Origin: CBDVBD01 sp965372135 | Lineage (GTDB): Bacteria; Electryoneota; RPQS01; CBDVBD01 | Direction: 5' to 3' | Assembly (NCBI GenBank): GCA_965372135.1 | Contig: CBDVBD010000029.1 | Coordinates: 1-25,384 of the forward strand | Length of the DNA: 25,384 nucleotides | In this document: positions 1-9,073 of the stretch, in pieces | How positions within the stretch are numbered: the first letter of the stretch is position 1 | How the letters are laid out: each line of letters begins with the position of its first letter | Notes under the pieces: model-generated | Database searches by the model: none | What the model was told of the DNA's origin: nothing | The model's input: only the letters and a program-made list of their open reading frames with translations | Made by a program: the position numbers and the translations under genes

Positions 1-21
1 GAATTGATAGCGGAGAAATAA
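1..21 (+). CDS. Possible 3' end of an upstream gene (mrdA/PBP2 by context)
   Basis: Frame 1 reads six codons (ELIAEK) and then a TAA stop at 19-21, 35 nt before the rodA start. Six residues cannot identify a protein. The idea that this is the tail of penicillin-binding protein 2 (mrdA) rests only on the common mrdA-rodA gene order. It could equally be non-coding. Confidence 0.25.
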   Translation, partial: ELIAEK

Positions 22-56
22 ATACTGCCCACTGGAAATCAACAAATAAACAACCC

Positions 57-1304
57 ATGTTTACTGCAATCTTACGATTCATACATAGAATAACCGGTGG
101 TAATGAACCCGCTTTGATAGCTGCATTGGTACTCCAAGCCATAGGAATCATAGCACTTACTAGCGCCACAAAAAGCATGGGCAATACCGTCGGAACTTCC
201 CCCATATTGATGCGCCAATTGGCATGGATCGTCATCGGAATAATAGCGTGTGGCGTCGCAATCGCCATTCCCGCCCGCTTCTTACAAGCCTTTTCTTATT
301 TGATGTATATTATAGCTACACTAGCGCTGGTATTGGTCTTGATCCCGGGAAAAGTGGGGATGGGTGCCGAAAGATGGTTAGCGTTGGGACCCTTTCGATT
401 CCAACCCAGCGAACTGGCAAAAATCGCCTTAATTCTGGCTTTAGCCAGATTGCTCACGGAACGCGCCACCGAGTGGAACCGAACCCGAACACTTACAGCT
501 GCCATGATCCTTACTGCCGTTAGTATGGGACTGGTATTGATAGAACCGGACTTGGGAACATCCTTAGTATATCCCCTGATAATGTTCCTGATGTTGTTCT
601 GGACTGGAGTCCCACCAGTCATATTACTGGTTATGGCATCGCCCATCCTAGTAATCCCTGCCGGATTAATCCACTGGGCAGCTTTAGCAGGAGTATTGAT
701 CGTTATCGCAATAATCCTCTATGTAAAAAGAACAAGGCTTGTAATAACCATATCAATTTTGACAGTATTATTGGGAATCGGACTTGCCACTCCAACCCTG
801 TGGTCACACTTACACGAATATCAGCAACGGCGAATCCTTTCCTTCCTGGATCCGTCATCTGACCCCACAGGATCCGCCTACCAATTAATCCAGTCAAAAG
901 TAACTATTGGTTCCGGTGGATTGGCGGGAAAGGGCTTCTTGAAAGGAACTCAAACCCATTTAAAATTCTTACCCGAGCAACACACGGATTTTATCTTTTC
1001 GGTTTGGGGTGAAGAATTCGGATTTTTAGGATCAATCCTTGTCCTTGCTGCCTATTTCGTGTTAGTGATCAAATCCTTGCTCATATCAGCCAAAGTCCGT
1101 AATTCATTTCTGGCAGCTATGTGTGTGGGAATCGCATCGTTCTTCCTGGTGCATTGCTTTATCAATATTGGTATGACTCTGGGCATGTTGCCCGTCACCG
1201 GACTTCCGTTGCCATTCTTGAGTTACGGTGGTTCAATGCTGGTATCAAGTTGGCTCATGGTAGGACTGATGACTTCTGCCGCACGACAGTGGCGGGAATA
1301 TTAA
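57..1304 (+). CDS. rodA: RodA, SEDS-family peptidoglycan glycosyltransferase
   Basis: A 415-aa polytopic membrane protein of the SEDS (FtsW/RodA/SpoVE) family, which polymerises lipid II into glycan strands for side-wall growth together with a class B PBP. Family signatures are visible: GAERWLALGPFRFQPSELAK near residues 102-122, IEPDLGTSLVYP in the middle, PEQHTDFIFSVWGEEFGF near 306-323, and LPFLSYGGSML close to the C-terminus. Length and about ten hydrophobic segments fit RodA. The ATG at 57 is the only canonical start in this frame within the window. It has no clear Shine-Dalgarno, and the frame stays open back to base 3. RodA rather than FtsW is favoured by the M23 peptidase and rhomboid downstream and the absence of division genes. 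A short 33-nt gap to the next gene suggests one operon. Confidence 0.93.
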   Translation: MFTAILRFIHRITGGNEPALIAALVLQAIGIIALTSATKSMGNTVGTSPILMRQLAWIVIGIIACGVAIAIPARFLQAFSYLMYIIATLALVLVLIPGKVGMGAERWLALGPFRFQPSELAKIALILALARLLTERATEWNRTRTLTAAMILTAVSMGLVLIEPDLGTSLVYPLIMFLMLFWTGVPPVILLVMASPILVIPAGLIHWAALAGVLIVIAIILYVKRTRLVITISILTVLLGIGLATPTLWSHLHEYQQRRILSFLDPSSDPTGSAYQLIQSKVTIGSGGLAGKGFLKGTQTHLKFLPEQHTDFIFSVWGEEFGFLGSILVLAAYFVLVIKSLLISAKVRNSFLAAMCVGIASFFLVHCFINIGMTLGMLPVTGLPLPFLSYGGSMLVSSWLMVGLMTSAARQWREY

Positions 1305-1337
1305 TCTGGAACTCACAACCATGATTTTGCACCGTAG

Positions 1338-3362
1338 ATGACTTATCTAATTATCGGTATATTATTAATATGGTACTTTCCCATATTGGCCCAAGATCAA
1401 AATCAGGAATCGTTGGCTTGGCCCACTAACGCCAGCCAGCTGATTTCCTCGTCCTTTGGCGAGTACCGTGAAAATCATTTCCACAGCGGAATTGACATAA
1501 AAACCTGGGGGCAAACCGGATACAAAGTCTTCGCAGTTGCCGACGGATGGGTGTCTCGCATCAAAGTATCTCCTTACGGCTACGGTCGCGCATTGTATAT
1601 AACCTTGCACGACCGTAGAACTGTCGTCTACGGTCACCTGGAACGCTTCGCCCAAGAAATCGATGATTATGTTTGGAACGCACAGAAAAACCGAGGTCAA
1701 TATTCAATAGAACTCTGGCTCATCAGGGATCAATTCCCTGTTAAAAAGGGTCAAATTGTCGCATACACCGGGGAGAGTGGAGTCGGTCCCGCCCACTTAC
1801 ACTTTGAAATTCGAACGCCTTATGGTGATCCTGTTAACCCCTTAGATCAAGGCTACAACGTTAACGATTCCATCCGACCCGCCGTACGCGAAATCGTCCT
1901 GACACCCATGAATGCAGTGTCTGCAGTCGATGGAATTCCCTTACCCCGCTTTGTCCGGGTTAATGCCAAAAACGGTATCGCGCGAATCCAGGACCCTATC
2001 ACCGTTAGAGGACAAATCGGTATCGCGTTCCGCGCGTTCGATCAGGCTAACGGCGCTGCTAATGCATTCAACATTTACCGAGCCACTCTAAGAATCGGGG
2101 ATTCCCTGTGGTTCGAAACCACTTACAATCAATTTAGCTTTGAAGAAACCCGGCAAATTCGCATCGAGCAGGAATGGCGTTACAATATCCAAGGGAAGGG
2201 CGTATTTACCAGACTTTACCGGCACCCAAAAAACACTTTGCGCTTTTTTCCCAGAAACATGTCCGGTCTGATTGATAGCAACCGTCTGATTCAAAATCCG
2301 ACACCCTTCAAAATCACCGTCCAGGACTATGCCGGAAACACCACAGAAGTAATTGGCGAATTAATACCGGAACCAACCGAAACCATGATCGGTGATGATG
2401 AATCCTTGCCCGATACCACCTTAGTTGGGGAAAAAAGTGGTGAGATTACCTTTTCCAAATCGTTCTTTGATAACTATCTAACAATAACGCTTTCTACCCA
2501 AGATGCTATAATTGGAACTCCAAAAGCTTGGATATGCTCTGATGGCTGGAAATCATTATCCCTGACACCCAACGGTAGCAGAAAATGGATTGCCGCTGCA
2601 CCGATTGATTTCCTGCATTCAGGGATTGTAGAATTACACGTACAAGCAACCACTCTCGATGATGTCGCAATTGTCGGGCATCATGCCTGGCAACAATGGT
2701 CTGTGACTCCTGACGAGTATGAAACGGTTGAATTCCCAGATGCCGGCTTTCGCATGACATATCACCCCGGCAATTTATGGCAGCCTCTATGCATTCGCAT
2801 TGATTCCACTGAGGTTCCTGTCGCTGATATTCCCTATCTAACCCCGGTATGGTTGGTGAACCCAAGTGATATTCCTTTAGCCGGCGAAATCAACCTGCAA
2901 TGGAAAATCCCTGAAGGCGAGGGCGCAATCAAGCACATCGGCATATACCGATGGACACGCAAGGACTACTGGAAAATTCTGAAACCATTTCAAATATCCC
3001 GTGAAGGATGGATTACCGCCCCCACGGATGAACTGGGGCGTTTCTCCTTGATCCGTGATGACGTTGTGCCGGAAGTTTATCCCATCAGCCCCAAAGATGG
3101 TGCTACCATATACGCAGCAACAACAAAACTGGTAGTAAGCGTAAGCGATATGCTATCAGGCTTTTACGATACTGACATACGTATGTTTCTGGATAATGAA
3201 CCGGTAATCACCGAATATGATCCCGATGCCCGAAAAATCATTTATCGTATAAGGAAACCACTAAATGACGGACAGCACCACATGACTGTGGAAGCGAAAG
3301 ACCGTGCTGGAAACCTGACTGTCAGGCGTAGCACCTTCTATGTGTCCGGAGGTCGCCGGTGA
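1338..3362 (+). CDS. Secreted M23 (LytM) family metallopeptidase with long C-terminal region
   Basis: A 674-aa predicted envelope endopeptidase. Residues 1-18 form a hydrophobic signal peptide, with probable cleavage after ILA. The LytM/M23 domain occupies about residues 33-172. Zinc and catalytic motifs are HSGID (H49, D53), YGH (H100) and GPAHLHFE (H153, H155), all intact, so it should be an active zinc peptidase cutting peptidoglycan cross-links. The remaining 500 residues look beta-rich. Near the C-terminus a stretch with VYPISPKDGATI and later VEAKDRAGN resembles Ig-like or bacterial surface repeats. No strong Shine-Dalgarno precedes the ATG. The stop codon overlaps the GTG start of the rhomboid gene (GTGA), so the two are probably translationally coupled. 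The substrate bond cannot be read from sequence. Confidence 0.87.
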   Translation: MTYLIIGILLIWYFPILAQDQNQESLAWPTNASQLISSSFGEYRENHFHSGIDIKTWGQTGYKVFAVADGWVSRIKVSPYGYGRALYITLHDRRTVVYGHLERFAQEIDDYVWNAQKNRGQYSIELWLIRDQFPVKKGQIVAYTGESGVGPAHLHFEIRTPYGDPVNPLDQGYNVNDSIRPAVREIVLTPMNAVSAVDGIPLPRFVRVNAKNGIARIQDPITVRGQIGIAFRAFDQANGAANAFNIYRATLRIGDSLWFETTYNQFSFEETRQIRIEQEWRYNIQGKGVFTRLYRHPKNTLRFFPRNMSGLIDSNRLIQNPTPFKITVQDYAGNTTEVIGELIPEPTETMIGDDESLPDTTLVGEKSGEITFSKSFFDNYLTITLSTQDAIIGTPKAWICSDGWKSLSLTPNGSRKWIAAAPIDFLHSGIVELHVQATTLDDVAIVGHHAWQQWSVTPDEYETVEFPDAGFRMTYHPGNLWQPLCIRIDSTEVPVADIPYLTPVWLVNPSDIPLAGEINLQWKIPEGEGAIKHIGIYRWTRKDYWKILKPFQISREGWITAPTDELGRFSLIRDDVVPEVYPISPKDGATIYAATTKLVVSVSDMLSGFYDTDIRMFLDNEPVITEYDPDARKIIYRIRKPLNDGQHHMTVEAKDRAGNLTVRRSTFYVSGGRR

Positions 3363-4045
3363 TTCCCATTAAAGACGATAACCCGACTCGAACCGTTCCT
3401 TTCGTCACGGTTTCCCTGATTATCCTGAACTGTGTGATCTACTTTTACCAGATGATATTGCCTGGAGAACTAAGCCATCTGCTAACATTGAAATTCGGTG
3501 TTGTACCTTATGAAATAACCCATTTTGTCGATGTCCGTCCCGAGATCCCGATTCCGGTATTTTTTACCGTTATTACATCCCAGTTCCTCCACGGTGGCAT
3601 TTTCCACCTGGGCGGGAACATGCTCTATCTATGGATCTTTGGTAACAATATTGAAGATATAATGGGACACATCCGCTTCTTAGGATTCTACCTGATTTGT
3701 GGAATATTGGCAGCATTAGCTCACATTATCCTGCAACCAACATCCACCATCCCCACCATCGGTGCAAGCGGAGCCATATCTGGCGTATTAGGTGCTTATC
3801 TCCTTAAATTTCCAAAGGCGAAGGTTCTGGTGGTGTTCTGGTTCATCTTTATTATCAGATTGATCTATGTCCCCGCTCTTGTCGTCTTAGGATTCTGGAT
3901 TATCATACAAATATTCAATGGTTTAAGATCCATGGGTACTGCAGGTGGCGGCATCGCTTGGTTCGCTCACATCGGCGGCTTCTTTGCCGGTATGATTCTG
4001 CTGAAAGTATTTGAGCGCCGCCGATCCCGCTGGAAAGTCCGATGA
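3359..4045 (+). CDS. Rhomboid-family intramembrane serine protease
   Basis: A 228-aa multi-pass membrane protein with the rhomboid serine protease catalytic elements: GASGAISG with the nucleophile S138, AHIGGFFAG with H204, and a GGN motif (N87) in the oxyanion-hole position. The L1-loop region preceding GGNMLYLW is typical of the bacterial GlpG-like branch. Rhomboids cleave transmembrane helices of client proteins in the membrane. The start is a GTG at 3359, overlapping the upstream stop by 3 nt, and the upstream gene carries a GGAGGT-like sequence just before it (ggaggtcgccg), a good ribosome-binding site. A 194-bp gap full of palindromes follows, so this is likely the end of the rodA transcription unit. 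Natural substrates are unknown. Confidence 0.92.
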   Translation: MIPIKDDNPTRTVPFVTVSLIILNCVIYFYQMILPGELSHLLTLKFGVVPYEITHFVDVRPEIPIPVFFTVITSQFLHGGIFHLGGNMLYLWIFGNNIEDIMGHIRFLGFYLICGILAALAHIILQPTSTIPTIGASGAISGVLGAYLLKFPKAKVLVVFWFIFIIRLIYVPALVVLGFWIIIQIFNGLRSMGTAGGGIAWFAHIGGFFAGMILLKVFERRRSRWKVR

Positions 4046-4070
4046 GTTGTAGTAGCACCACAATTATGGC
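4044..4070 (+). repeat. Partial copy of repeat A, first hairpin only
   Basis: Bases 4044-4065 match 4095-4116 at 20 of 22 positions, giving a direct repeat with a 51-bp offset. The copy carries the left arm TAGCACCACAAT but not the right arm, so it cannot fold as the full element does. It continues as TATGGC, which resembles the partial copy at 17216 (GCACCACAATNATGGC). The first base overlaps the rhomboid stop codon. Confidence 0.7.
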
Positions 4071-4103
4071 AGTTAACTAATTAACCCAACATCTGAGTTG
4101 TGA

Positions 4104-4170
4104 TAGCACCACAATTTATTGTGGTGTTAAGAGGGAACTATCACACACCCTAACCGCTTCAGCGGTTTCC
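4104..4170 (+). repeat. Two-hairpin intergenic repeat A, copy 1
   Basis: Hairpin 1 has arms CACCACAA (4107-4114) and TTGTGGTG (4119-4126) around a TTTA loop. It extends outward to 11 pairs with one G-U (4106/4127). Hairpin 2 is AACCGCTTCAGCGGTT at 4152-4167. The spacer GGGAACTATCACACACCCT links them. The same arrangement recurs at 17265 and 19800. The gap it fills (4046-4239) has no ORF of note; the remaining 70 nt before the next start are A/T-rich without a promoter I can defend. No U-tract follows either hairpin, so a classic intrinsic terminator is not supported. Confidence 0.85.
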
Positions 4171-4239
4171 AATAGTAAAAAATATGTAATTAATAACCAT
4201 AGTAGCTATTTTAACTGATCGTAAATCGAGGGTACTTTC

Positions 4240-6303
4240 ATGATTCCGAAGGATTATTGGGAAGCCTGGGCGTTAAACCTATCAGGCGTTCGGGTACAGG
4301 AAGACATCTCCGAAATAACCCGCTATCACCGGATTCCCGGGTCAAAAGATTATTATTCCGCATTGGAGTATGTCAGGAAACGATTCAAAGACGCCGGATT
4401 TGACAATCAGGAGATAATCGAATTTCCCGCCGATGGCAAATATCATTCCGGTATGTGGTCATCACAGAAAATATGGCAGCTCCATAACGGGACACTGGAA
4501 GTTCTCGAACCGGAAAAATCCAAAGGAATCTTAGCTAATGCGGAAATTAATCCCATCACTGTTACTCATAGGTCTTTTCCCACACCGCCTGAGGGCTTTG
4601 AAGCCGCTGTGGTTGACGTAGGCGATGCCCGCACTGCCCGTGACTTCGCTGCACAGGATATCAAAGACGCAATCATTCTTGCTCGTCCAGGACTTCGAAT
4701 CTGGACCATGGGTGTGCTGCAGTACGGCGCAAAAGGCATCATCTTCGGTCCCCGAGGTATGGGCAAAATCGATGACCCCGATTTGGTGGAATGGAATGGT
4801 GTCCCTCGGTACTTGCTAAAAGATAAACAACCAGTGGCGTTCCAGGTGTCCGAACGGCAGTTTCGCATCTTAAAAAATTTGGTAGCCAAGGAAAAAGCCA
4901 ACAATCGGAAAATCCGAGTCCGAATGATGGTAAACGCAGATTACAACACCGGAACGATTCCCGTATTCACCACCAAAATCGAAGGACAAAAACTGCCCGA
5001 AGAGGAAATAATCCTGATAGCGCACCTGTGTCATCCGAAACCCTCAGCGAATGACAACGCATCGGGAGCTGCCACCACCTTGGAAATTGCCCGGGTCTGG
5101 AAACAATTGATAGAACAGAAAAAACTTCCCGCTCCTATGCGAACCATTCGTTTCGTGATACTTCCCGAATGGCGGGGCTCTATCCCCTGGGTACAGGATG
5201 AAATCGTTGCGAAAAACCGGAAAGTATTGGCAGCATTCAGCTTGGACATGGTGGGTGCTGACCAGGAAAAAGTCGGAAGCACCCTGACGTTTGATGAAAC
5301 CCCTTTGACCTTATCGTCCTTTATCAATGACAGAATGGAAACCGCTTTGGCACGAGCCGCCAAAGAACCCGTATGTGGGGTAGGACATCCTCCCACCCCC
5401 TTCCGGTGGGAACGGGTCGGATTCCAGGGAGGAAGCGATCACCTGCCCTTCGTGCATCCCGATGCCAATATACCGGCTTTGTGCCTGACCGAATGGCCCG
5501 ACCGTTATTACCATTCCAGCGGTGACACGGCAGATAAAACCAACCCCGTGGTCATCGCTCGTACCGCATTAGCGGTAGCCCAAGTCGCCATGGAACTGTC
5601 CAACGCAGACCTGAAAACTGCCGAAGTGTTCCGCATAGCCACCGCCTGGGCTGGATATCGACGACTGCTTAAATTCGCCGAACAACGACTGGAAACCGCC
5701 GTTCAGGAAATTCGAGGGCTGAAAGAACCCCTCCGCCGGCGGGTGGGTGAATTATGGCGCGATATCACATTAGAATTATCCTTCCGCCTTGAAATGGAAG
5801 AAAAGGCAATACAATCGACCTCATCCGTTGTGACAAGAGAGCGGAAAGCCTTTGAGCAGCAAGCTGGTGATCTGCTGTGGTCGCTTGCTAATCTGGCGCA
5901 ACGGTTAAAGGATAATCTCCGAGTATGCATTCAACGCGAGGCGAACGCCGCAGGTGTAGGCATTCGCCGCCTGCGGACCTGGACCCCTCGTCCTGACCAG
6001 TGGGTGATGAAAGCCAAAACCATGATTCCCACTGTCAACTTCAAAGGACCATTCTCATTCGATAAGTTCTTGGAATCCCTTGACGATAAAGACTTGGAAT
6101 GGTACCAGGAATTAGGCGACCAGGACAAACTAAGCTGGCGGTTCTTCAGTGCAGTTGGTCAACTGTGCACTTGGATGGATGGGAAACGTTCCCTATTGGT
6201 AATACACCAACTCCAAAATTACACCATCCTTGACTTGCCGTTACAACAGGCGGTGGAATTTGTGAATATCATGGTAAAGCAAGGATGGATAACGCTTAAA
6301 TAA
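4240..6303 (+). CDS. M28-family zinc peptidase, DUF4910/aminopeptidase-like
   Basis: A 687-aa protein with no signal peptide, so probably cytoplasmic. The metallopeptidase core shows the ligand set expected for clan MH/M28: AHLCHPK (H262, with H265 adjacent), ANDNASG (D272), LPEW (E310), SLDMVG (D336) and YYHSSGD (H425). A PA-like inserted domain lies at about residues 120-175 (AVVDVGDARTARDF...ILARPG), before the catalytic part. The C-terminal 230 residues are helical, with many charged heptad-like stretches, and end in a small domain with a winged-helix look. This architecture resembles DUF4910 proteins, whose substrates are poorly known. The ATG at 4240 follows a GAGGGT Shine-Dalgarno about 7 nt upstream. 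It is first in a run with valS 43 nt downstream. Confidence 0.8.
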   Translation: MIPKDYWEAWALNLSGVRVQEDISEITRYHRIPGSKDYYSALEYVRKRFKDAGFDNQEIIEFPADGKYHSGMWSSQKIWQLHNGTLEVLEPEKSKGILANAEINPITVTHRSFPTPPEGFEAAVVDVGDARTARDFAAQDIKDAIILARPGLRIWTMGVLQYGAKGIIFGPRGMGKIDDPDLVEWNGVPRYLLKDKQPVAFQVSERQFRILKNLVAKEKANNRKIRVRMMVNADYNTGTIPVFTTKIEGQKLPEEEIILIAHLCHPKPSANDNASGAATTLEIARVWKQLIEQKKLPAPMRTIRFVILPEWRGSIPWVQDEIVAKNRKVLAAFSLDMVGADQEKVGSTLTFDETPLTLSSFINDRMETALARAAKEPVCGVGHPPTPFRWERVGFQGGSDHLPFVHPDANIPALCLTEWPDRYYHSSGDTADKTNPVVIARTALAVAQVAMELSNADLKTAEVFRIATAWAGYRRLLKFAEQRLETAVQEIRGLKEPLRRRVGELWRDITLELSFRLEMEEKAIQSTSSVVTRERKAFEQQAGDLLWSLANLAQRLKDNLRVCIQREANAAGVGIRRLRTWTPRPDQWVMKAKTMIPTVNFKGPFSFDKFLESLDDKDLEWYQELGDQDKLSWRFFSAVGQLCTWMDGKRSLLVIHQLQNYTILDLPLQQAVEFVNIMVKQGWITLK

Positions 6304-6346
6304 TCAAACAGATACTGCCATCAGACATCGACAATCAAAGGTAACA

Positions 6347-9004
6347 ATGATGCCAAATAGAGACATTGGAAAAACATATAATCCCGCAGAAGCCGAGAGT
6401 AAGTGGTACGATACCTGGGAACAGAGAGGATACTTCCATGCTGAAGTCCGACCCGATCGGAAACCCTACTGCATCATGATTCCACCCCCCAACGTTACCG
6501 GGATCCTCCACATGGGACACGTCCTGGATAACACCATACAAGACATATACATACGCCATGCAAGAATGCAAGGATTCGAGACCTTATGGCTGCCGGGAAC
6601 CGATCACGCCGGTATTGCCACCCAAAGTAGAGTGGAAGAGAGTTTAGAAGAACAGGGATTAACCAAACATGATTTTGGACGTGAGAAATTTGTGGAAAAA
6701 ACCTGGGAATGGCGGGAAAAATACGGTGGAATTATCCTGCAACAGCTACGAAAACTGGGGTGCTCCTGCGACTGGTCCCGCGAGCGCTTTACCTTAGATC
6801 CAGGATTATCCCGAGCGGTTCGCAAAGTATTCGTACATCTCTACAGTAAAGGCTTGATCTACCGCGGTCACCGCATCGTTAACTGGTCGCCCGGGCTGAA
6901 AACCGCCATTTCCGATGACGAAGTCAACCGCAAGGAAATCCCGGGTCACTTCTGGTACATCCGCTACCCGGTAGTGGACTCTGAAGAGCACATCACAGTA
7001 GCCACTACCCGACCCGAAACCATGCTGGGTGATACTGCAGTCGCCGTACATCCTACCGATACAAGATATCAGCACCTGATCGGGAAAATGGTACACCTGC
7101 CCCTGACCGACCGCCAGATTCCGGTTATTGCGGATGAGTATCCTGATCCCGATTCCGGGACCGGTGCTTTGAAAGTCACCCCTGCCCACGATTACGATGA
7201 CTTTGAAATCGGGCAACGTCACGATCTTCCCGCCATCCTGATCTTAGATGAAGCCGGACACATGAACCAGAATGTCCCTGAAACATACCAGGGCATAGAC
7301 AGGTTCGAATGCCGTGATCAAGTGGTGAAAGACCTCGATGAGGCTGGACTTCTTGAGAAAACAGAAGATATACCGAACCATCCGGTGGGTCATTGTTATC
7401 GTAGCGATGTTCCCATCGAGCCGCTGCTAACCGACCAATGGTTCCTCAAAATGAAGGCACTGGCTGATCCCGCCTACGATGCAGTGAATAAAGGTGAAAT
7501 CCAATTCACTCCCCCCGAGTTGATTAACCGGTACAACGCCTGGTTCTATACCTTGAAGGACTGGTGTATTTCCCGGCAGTTGTGGTGGGGACACCGAATT
7601 CCGATCTGGACTTGCAATAACTGCGGATTCGAAGATACCTTCGAGGAAGATCCCGACCGTTGCCCCAAGTGCGAATCCGAGGATTTCGTACAAGAGGGAG
7701 ACGTTCTGGACACTTGGTTTAGTTCCTGGCTCTGGCCCTTTTCTACCTTAGGTTGGCCCGAAAAAACCCCGGAATTGGGATATTTCTACCCCACCGATGT
7801 CCTGGTCACCGGTCCTGATATTATCTTCCTCTGGGTGGCTCGCATGATCATGGCGGGGAAAGAATTCATGAACGACATCCCCTTCAAAGTAGTCACCTTC
7901 CACGGGATAATCCGCGACATCCAAGGGCGGATGATGTCCAAAACCCTCGGCAACAGTCCCGATCCCCTGGACGTCATTGCTGAATACGGCGCTGATGCCA
8001 TGCGATTCACCGTAGTGTCCCTCACTCCTCGCAGAGGCGACATCCGGTACGCCAATTCCCTTTGTGAAATGGGCAGGAACTTCGCCAACAAAGTCTGGAA
8101 TGCTGCCCGCTTCATCCTGATGAATGCCGATGAAAACCACACTCCGCCTGCTGAACCTCCCGCAAAGGAAAAGCTTTCCTTAGCCGATCGGTGGATCTTA
8201 TCGGAGTATCATCAAACTGTGAAAGCCGTCCAGAAATCATTGGACGAATACCGCTTGAACGATTCCACCAAAATCCTCTATTCCTTCCTGTGGGACAGGT
8301 TCTGTGATTGGTACCTCGAATGCATTAAAACCCGGCTCCGTGGTGATCCTGAAGACCGCCGGATAGCGATTGATACTGCCTTGTACGTCTTGGAAGGCGC
8401 CGTGAAACTGCTCCATCCCTTCATGCCATACCTTACCGAGGAAATCTGGCAGGCGATGTGGAATCACCCGGATGACCGCAGCATCATGGTAGAACCCTAT
8501 CCTGAGCTTGATACTGCTTGGTTTGATCCCCAGGCGGAAAAGGACATGGACTTCCTGATGAAGATTATCACTGCAGTGCGTACCATTCGCGGAGAAATGC
8601 ATGTCCCACCTCAATTAGAAGCCGATGTGGTCTTCTGCCATGCCCGCCAGGATGAGAAAAAACTCCTGGAAAGCCAAACAGACCTGCTAAAGCGATTGGG
8701 TACTATCAGCAACATTACCTATGCAGAGGAAAAACCCAAGCTGTCAGTGTCCGCAATCGTGGGAACCCTGGTAATCTATGTACCTCTGGAAGACTTGATT
8801 GACTTGGAAAAGGAGCACAGCCGTCTGGAAAAGGAAGCCAATCGACTGCGTGGGCTGATAAAAGGTGCCGAAGCCAAACTGGATAATCCCAACTTCCTAG
8901 AACGTGCTCCCGAGGACGTAGTGGAAAAGGAACGCTCCAAAGTAAACGAAATGTCCCAATCCTTGGAAAAGATCGAGCAAATCATCCAAGGACTCGAAAC
9001 ATAA
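6347..9004 (+). CDS. valS: Valyl-tRNA synthetase
   Basis: An 885-aa class Ia aminoacyl-tRNA synthetase charging tRNA-Val. The HIGH motif appears as HMGH (55-58) in PPNVTGILHMGH. The editing (CP1) domain has TTRPETMLGD at 220-229. Two CxxC pairs (C423/C426 and C439/C442) could bind zinc. The KMSKS loop reads MMSKT (529-533), in GRMMSKTLGNSPDPL, keeping the functional Ser-Lys. A C-terminal coiled coil (about 820-885) is typical of ValRS and clamps the tRNA. Two ATGs are in tandem (6347, 6350), with AAAGG at 6337-6341 serving either. Length and domain order match the family. Annotation is firm. Confidence 0.97.
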   Translation: MMPNRDIGKTYNPAEAESKWYDTWEQRGYFHAEVRPDRKPYCIMIPPPNVTGILHMGHVLDNTIQDIYIRHARMQGFETLWLPGTDHAGIATQSRVEESLEEQGLTKHDFGREKFVEKTWEWREKYGGIILQQLRKLGCSCDWSRERFTLDPGLSRAVRKVFVHLYSKGLIYRGHRIVNWSPGLKTAISDDEVNRKEIPGHFWYIRYPVVDSEEHITVATTRPETMLGDTAVAVHPTDTRYQHLIGKMVHLPLTDRQIPVIADEYPDPDSGTGALKVTPAHDYDDFEIGQRHDLPAILILDEAGHMNQNVPETYQGIDRFECRDQVVKDLDEAGLLEKTEDIPNHPVGHCYRSDVPIEPLLTDQWFLKMKALADPAYDAVNKGEIQFTPPELINRYNAWFYTLKDWCISRQLWWGHRIPIWTCNNCGFEDTFEEDPDRCPKCESEDFVQEGDVLDTWFSSWLWPFSTLGWPEKTPELGYFYPTDVLVTGPDIIFLWVARMIMAGKEFMNDIPFKVVTFHGIIRDIQGRMMSKTLGNSPDPLDVIAEYGADAMRFTVVSLTPRRGDIRYANSLCEMGRNFANKVWNAARFILMNADENHTPPAEPPAKEKLSLADRWILSEYHQTVKAVQKSLDEYRLNDSTKILYSFLWDRFCDWYLECIKTRLRGDPEDRRIAIDTALYVLEGAVKLLHPFMPYLTEEIWQAMWNHPDDRSIMVEPYPELDTAWFDPQAEKDMDFLMKIITAVRTIRGEMHVPPQLEADVVFCHARQDEKKLLESQTDLLKRLGTISNITYAEEKPKLSVSAIVGTLVIYVPLEDLIDLEKEHSRLEKEANRLRGLIKGAEAKLDNPNFLERAPEDVVEKERSKVNEMSQSLEKIEQIIQGLET

Positions 9005-9005
9005 C

Positions 9006-9027
9006 ATATGGAATATTTCCTCCATAT
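9006..9027 (+). other. Small stem-loop between valS and the DUF4139 gene
   Basis: ATATGGA (9006-9012) pairs with TCCATAT (9021-9027) around an 8-nt loop. It is A/T-rich and has no U-tract, so it is a weak candidate for an mRNA end or processing site. It may be chance. Confidence 0.3.
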
Positions 9028-9073
9028 CCGAGTAATAATAGTGAACACACAAAAACTAAAAACGGAGGAAACC

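Noticed and set aside
4072..4085. Small palindrome GTTAA-CTAA-TTAAC
   Set aside because: A 5-bp A/T-rich stem without counterparts at the other repeat sites; expected by chance in such sequence.
4104..4170. Repeat A as an intrinsic transcription terminator
   Set aside because: Neither hairpin in any of the three copies is followed by a run of T. Two copies lie inside the ATP synthase gene run, where full termination would be harmful.
4044..4200. CRISPR array
   Set aside because: The repeats are two near-copies 51 bp apart with internal palindromes; there is no series of evenly spaced repeats with unique spacers and no cas gene.
7427..8140. Reverse-strand open frames opposite valS (and similar ones opposite other genes)
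   Set aside because: They mirror the codon structure of firmly identified genes, have no ribosome-binding sites or recognisable domains, and are shadows.
9008..9073. Longer DUF4139 start at ATG 9008
   Set aside because: It would place 22 non-hydrophobic residues before the signal peptide and ignore the excellent GGAGGA site before ATG 9074.
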